Assembly: GCA_002433675.1 (NCBI GenBank)
Contig: DJIP01000107.1
Coordinates: forward strand, 1 to 6,466
Direction of reading: 5' to 3'
Origin: Halomonas halophila
GTDB taxonomy: Bacteria > Pseudomonadota > Gammaproteobacteria > Pseudomonadales > Halomonadaceae
Length of the DNA stretch: 6,466 nucleotides
A program made the position numbers and the translations under genes. Numbering within the stretch: position 1 is the first letter of the stretch; each line of letters begins with the position of its first letter. Of this stretch, positions 4,605 to 6,466 are shown one piece after another. Below the pieces are notes generated by a model. It saw only the letters and a program-made list of their open reading frames with translations, was not told the DNA's origin and ran no database searches.

Positions 4605-6466
4605 TGGGCCACCAGTTGTCGATAGATGCCCGGCAGCGCCAGGGCGAGATGTTCCGGACGTGGCACGATGGCGTAGCCTCCTCGACCGAAGATACGACCG
4701 AGGTAGCGACTGGCCTCGCGATCGATGGTCACCCCGAATACCCGCACGTCCTCCCGCGCCGCCTCGCGCACCGCATGACGGGTGTCCTCGATGGCGTAGC
4801 GCCCCTCGTAGTAGTCGGTGTCGTTGGGCTTGCCGTCGGTCAGCACCAGCAGCAACCGATGCCTTCTGGGGTGCTGCCCCAGCTCCTTGGCCAGGTGTCG
4901 AATCGCCGGCCCCATTCGGGTGTAATGGCCTGGAGAGAGCGCCGAGATGCGCCGTTCCACCCGCTCGCCCATGGGCTCGTCGAAGGCCTTCAACTGCCTG
5001 ACCCAGACCCGGTGTCGACGCTGGGAGGTAAAGCTGTGGATGCTGACGTCATCACCGCAACCAGCGATGCCGTGGCCCAGTACCATCAGCGCTTCCTGGG
5101 CCACGTCGAGCACGCGACGACTTTCCAGCCAGGCATCGGTGGACAGCGACACGTCGATCAGGATGGACACCGCCAGATCCCGCCCCTGGGGCCTGGCGTC
5201 GACGAACAGGCGGTCGCTGACCTGACCACCGGCGGCCAGGTCGCAGCGACTCCTGACCAGAGCATCCAGGTCCAGCTCGTCACCGTCCGCCTGGCCCCGC
5301 AGCCACTCTCGCCGGGGACGCAGGGCCTCGAACTGGCGGCGCACCCGGCGTACCCGCCGCGTGGCCGCCTCGTCGCCCTGCCAGGGCTCGCCCTCCTCGA
5401 CGGCAGGCTCGGTGATCACCCGGCAGTGGGCCGGCAACAGCTGGCCCTTGCGGTAGTTCCACTCCGGATAGAGGTGCTCGACGCGGGAAGCGGCAGCCAG
5501 TGCCTCGCCACAGGCGGCGTCAGGCGCCAGGTCCAGCGACATCTTCAGCCGCGAAGCGGCCCGGCGCCGGTTGCGGCTCAAGGTGATCTCGTCGATCTGG
5601 TCGGCCGCCTCGCGCGCGGCGTCTTCCTCTTCATCATCCAGGTGACGGTTGACGTTGACCATCTCCGCCCAGGACAGCATCTTTTCCGAGGCATTGAGCA
5701 TCAAGGGGTCGTCTCGCTCGGCCTGATCCTGATGACGGCGCTCGGCCTTGCGCCGGGCACCTTCCACCTCGGCGGCCTGGGGCGGAGCCGTCTCTTCGTC
5801 CTCGTCTTCCTCATCGGTCGACCTCGAGACGCACTCGAGGGTCGACGCCTCGCCCCATAGCGGCACCGGCAGAAAGGGCCGATACCCCCGTGGCGCGCGC
5901 ACCGACGGACGGTATGGGTCATCCGTCGCCTGGAGCCAGGCCCACCACCGCTGCGCGTCGCCTTCGAGGGCACCTTGCGCCTGGGTCTCGTTATCGAGGG
6001 GCCGGTCGTCGCCCAGCAGGCGCCGCACCAGCGTCTCTATGGCGGCCTCTTGCGGGGGCAGGCCTCGACGGCTGGGGCGTGCGGCGAGCAGCGCCTGGCA
6101 AAGCCGCGTGTGGCGCCGGACGAAGCCCGGGTAACGCGCAAGCGTCACCGCGGTGGAGCGCCGCGCCTCGGCCAGGCTGACCAGATCCTGTTCGAGCGGA
6201 TCGTCGCAGCGCGCCACGGGACGGCGCTCGGCCAGCGACATGGCCAGCCAGCGATACAGATCGCGATTGAGCTCGGCCTCGGGCAGCAGCGCCAGTCGCT
6301 GCGGCAGCAGCAGGTGCTCATCGTCTCGCCGCGAGACCTCCAGCGCCTCCTCGTCGAAGCCCAGGCGCTGACGCAGCGACAGACGATGGCGCGAGGTGCG
6401 CTTGCCGATGGCATCCAGGGTGACGCCGGGGTCGCCGCCGCTGGCGCGAAACAGCACCCCCAGCGA
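4601..6466 (-). CDS. norD: NorD, von Willebrand factor A protein for nitric oxide reductase activation (5' truncated)
   Basis: The last 621 residues of a large protein enter from the right edge. Its C-terminal von Willebrand A domain has a complete metal-ion-dependent adhesion site: DVSLS (DxSxS, Asp codon at 5153-5155), a likely Thr in HYTRMG, and TDGKPND (Asp codon at 4835-4837). The NRDLYRWLA block near the N-terminal side, a very acidic Glu/Asp segment (about 5791-5822) and the end (REDVRVFGVTIDREASRYL to IYRQLVAQ) are as in NorD. NorD works with the MoxR-type ATPase NorQ to mature NorBC, probably by inserting the non-haem iron. A GTG at 6457-6455 could be taken as the start, but the frame stays open to the edge, there is no ribosome binding site, and the VLFRASGG block is internal in the family, so the true start lies outside. 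norQ and norCB may lie upstream. Confidence 0.92.
   Translation of the reverse strand, partial: SLGVLFRASGGDPGVTLDAIGKRTSRHRLSLRQRLGFDEEALEVSRRDDEHLLLPQRLALLPEAELNRDLYRWLAMSLAERRPVARCDDPLEQDLVSLAEARRSTAVTLARYPGFVRRHTRLCQALLAARPSRRGLPPQEAAIETLVRRLLGDDRPLDNETQAQGALEGDAQRWWAWLQATDDPYRPSVRAPRGYRPFLPVPLWGEASTLECVSRSTDEEDEDEETAPPQAAEVEGARRKAERRHQDQAERDDPLMLNASEKMLSWAEMVNVNRHLDDEEEDAAREAADQIDEITLSRNRRRAASRLKMSLDLAPDAACGEALAAASRVEHLYPEWNYRKGQLLPAHCRVITEPAVEEGEPWQGDEAATRRVRRVRRQFEALRPRREWLRGQADGDELDLDALVRSRCDLAAGGQVSDRLFVDARPQGRDLAVSILIDVSLSTDAWLESRRVLDVAQEALMVLGHGIAGCGDDVSIHSFTSQRRHRVWVRQLKAFDEPMGERVERRISALSPGHYTRMGPAIRHLAKELGQHPRRHRLLLVLTDGKPNDTDYYEGRYAIEDTRHAVREAAREDVRVFGVTIDREASRYLGRIFGRGGYAIVPRPEHLALALPGIYRQLVAQ

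Noticed and set aside
4604..5860. 418-codon open frame on the plus strand
   Set aside because: It is antisense to norD, whose von Willebrand A motifs are intact, and it reads like a shadow with no domain of its own.
6455..6457. GTG as the start codon of norD
   Set aside because: There is no ribosome binding site, the frame is open to the window edge, and the VLFRASGG block it would begin with is internal in NorD proteins.

Overview
The window carries part of a denitrification locus from a GC-rich proteobacterium, most likely a gammaproteobacterium such as a Halomonas relative. That assignment is inferred from gene content, codon style and protein likeness, because no marker gene is present. 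Genes are tightly packed, with ATGA and GTGA stop/start overlaps, apart from one long, relatively AT-rich control region near the left end.

Left end (1-618): the first 15 codons of a leftward gene, with a strong ribosome binding site and a signal-peptide-like N-terminus, face away from a spacer of about 570 nt. The spacer holds a near-perfect FNR/ANR/DNR-type box (TTGAC-CCCT-ATCAA, 301-314) and a weaker second one (434-447). This is the expected control logic for denitrification genes, which respond to low oxygen and nitric oxide.

Rightward operon (619-4368): nirC (periplasmic mono-haem cytochrome c55X), nirF (periplasmic haem d1 biogenesis protein), a three-helix membrane protein of unknown role, norE (haem-copper oxidase subunit III family), norF (small membrane partner of NorE) and an unrecognised soluble 115-residue protein. 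The genes overlap or are at most 16 nt apart, so one transcript is likely. It joins the nitrite reductase cofactor pathway (NirC, NirF) to nitric oxide reductase accessory proteins (NorE, NorF). The remaining haem d1 genes (nirD/L/G/H/J/E) are not in the window.

Leftward genes (6466-4395): norD, a large von Willebrand factor A protein needed to activate nitric oxide reductase, runs in from the right edge with its 5' end missing. It overlaps by ATGA a small two-helix membrane protein. The two operons converge on a 26-nt gap. There an exact 8-bp inverted repeat contains the stop codon of each converging gene.

The most unusual feature is that three proteins of the rightward operon carry in-frame tandem repeats in tails or linkers: a 24-bp unit twice in nirC, a 15-bp unit six times at the start of norE, and a 12-bp unit six times at the end of norF. 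I see no new defence, mobile or RNA system. The novelty lies in these repeat-bearing tails and the three uncharacterised small proteins embedded in the nir/nor locus.
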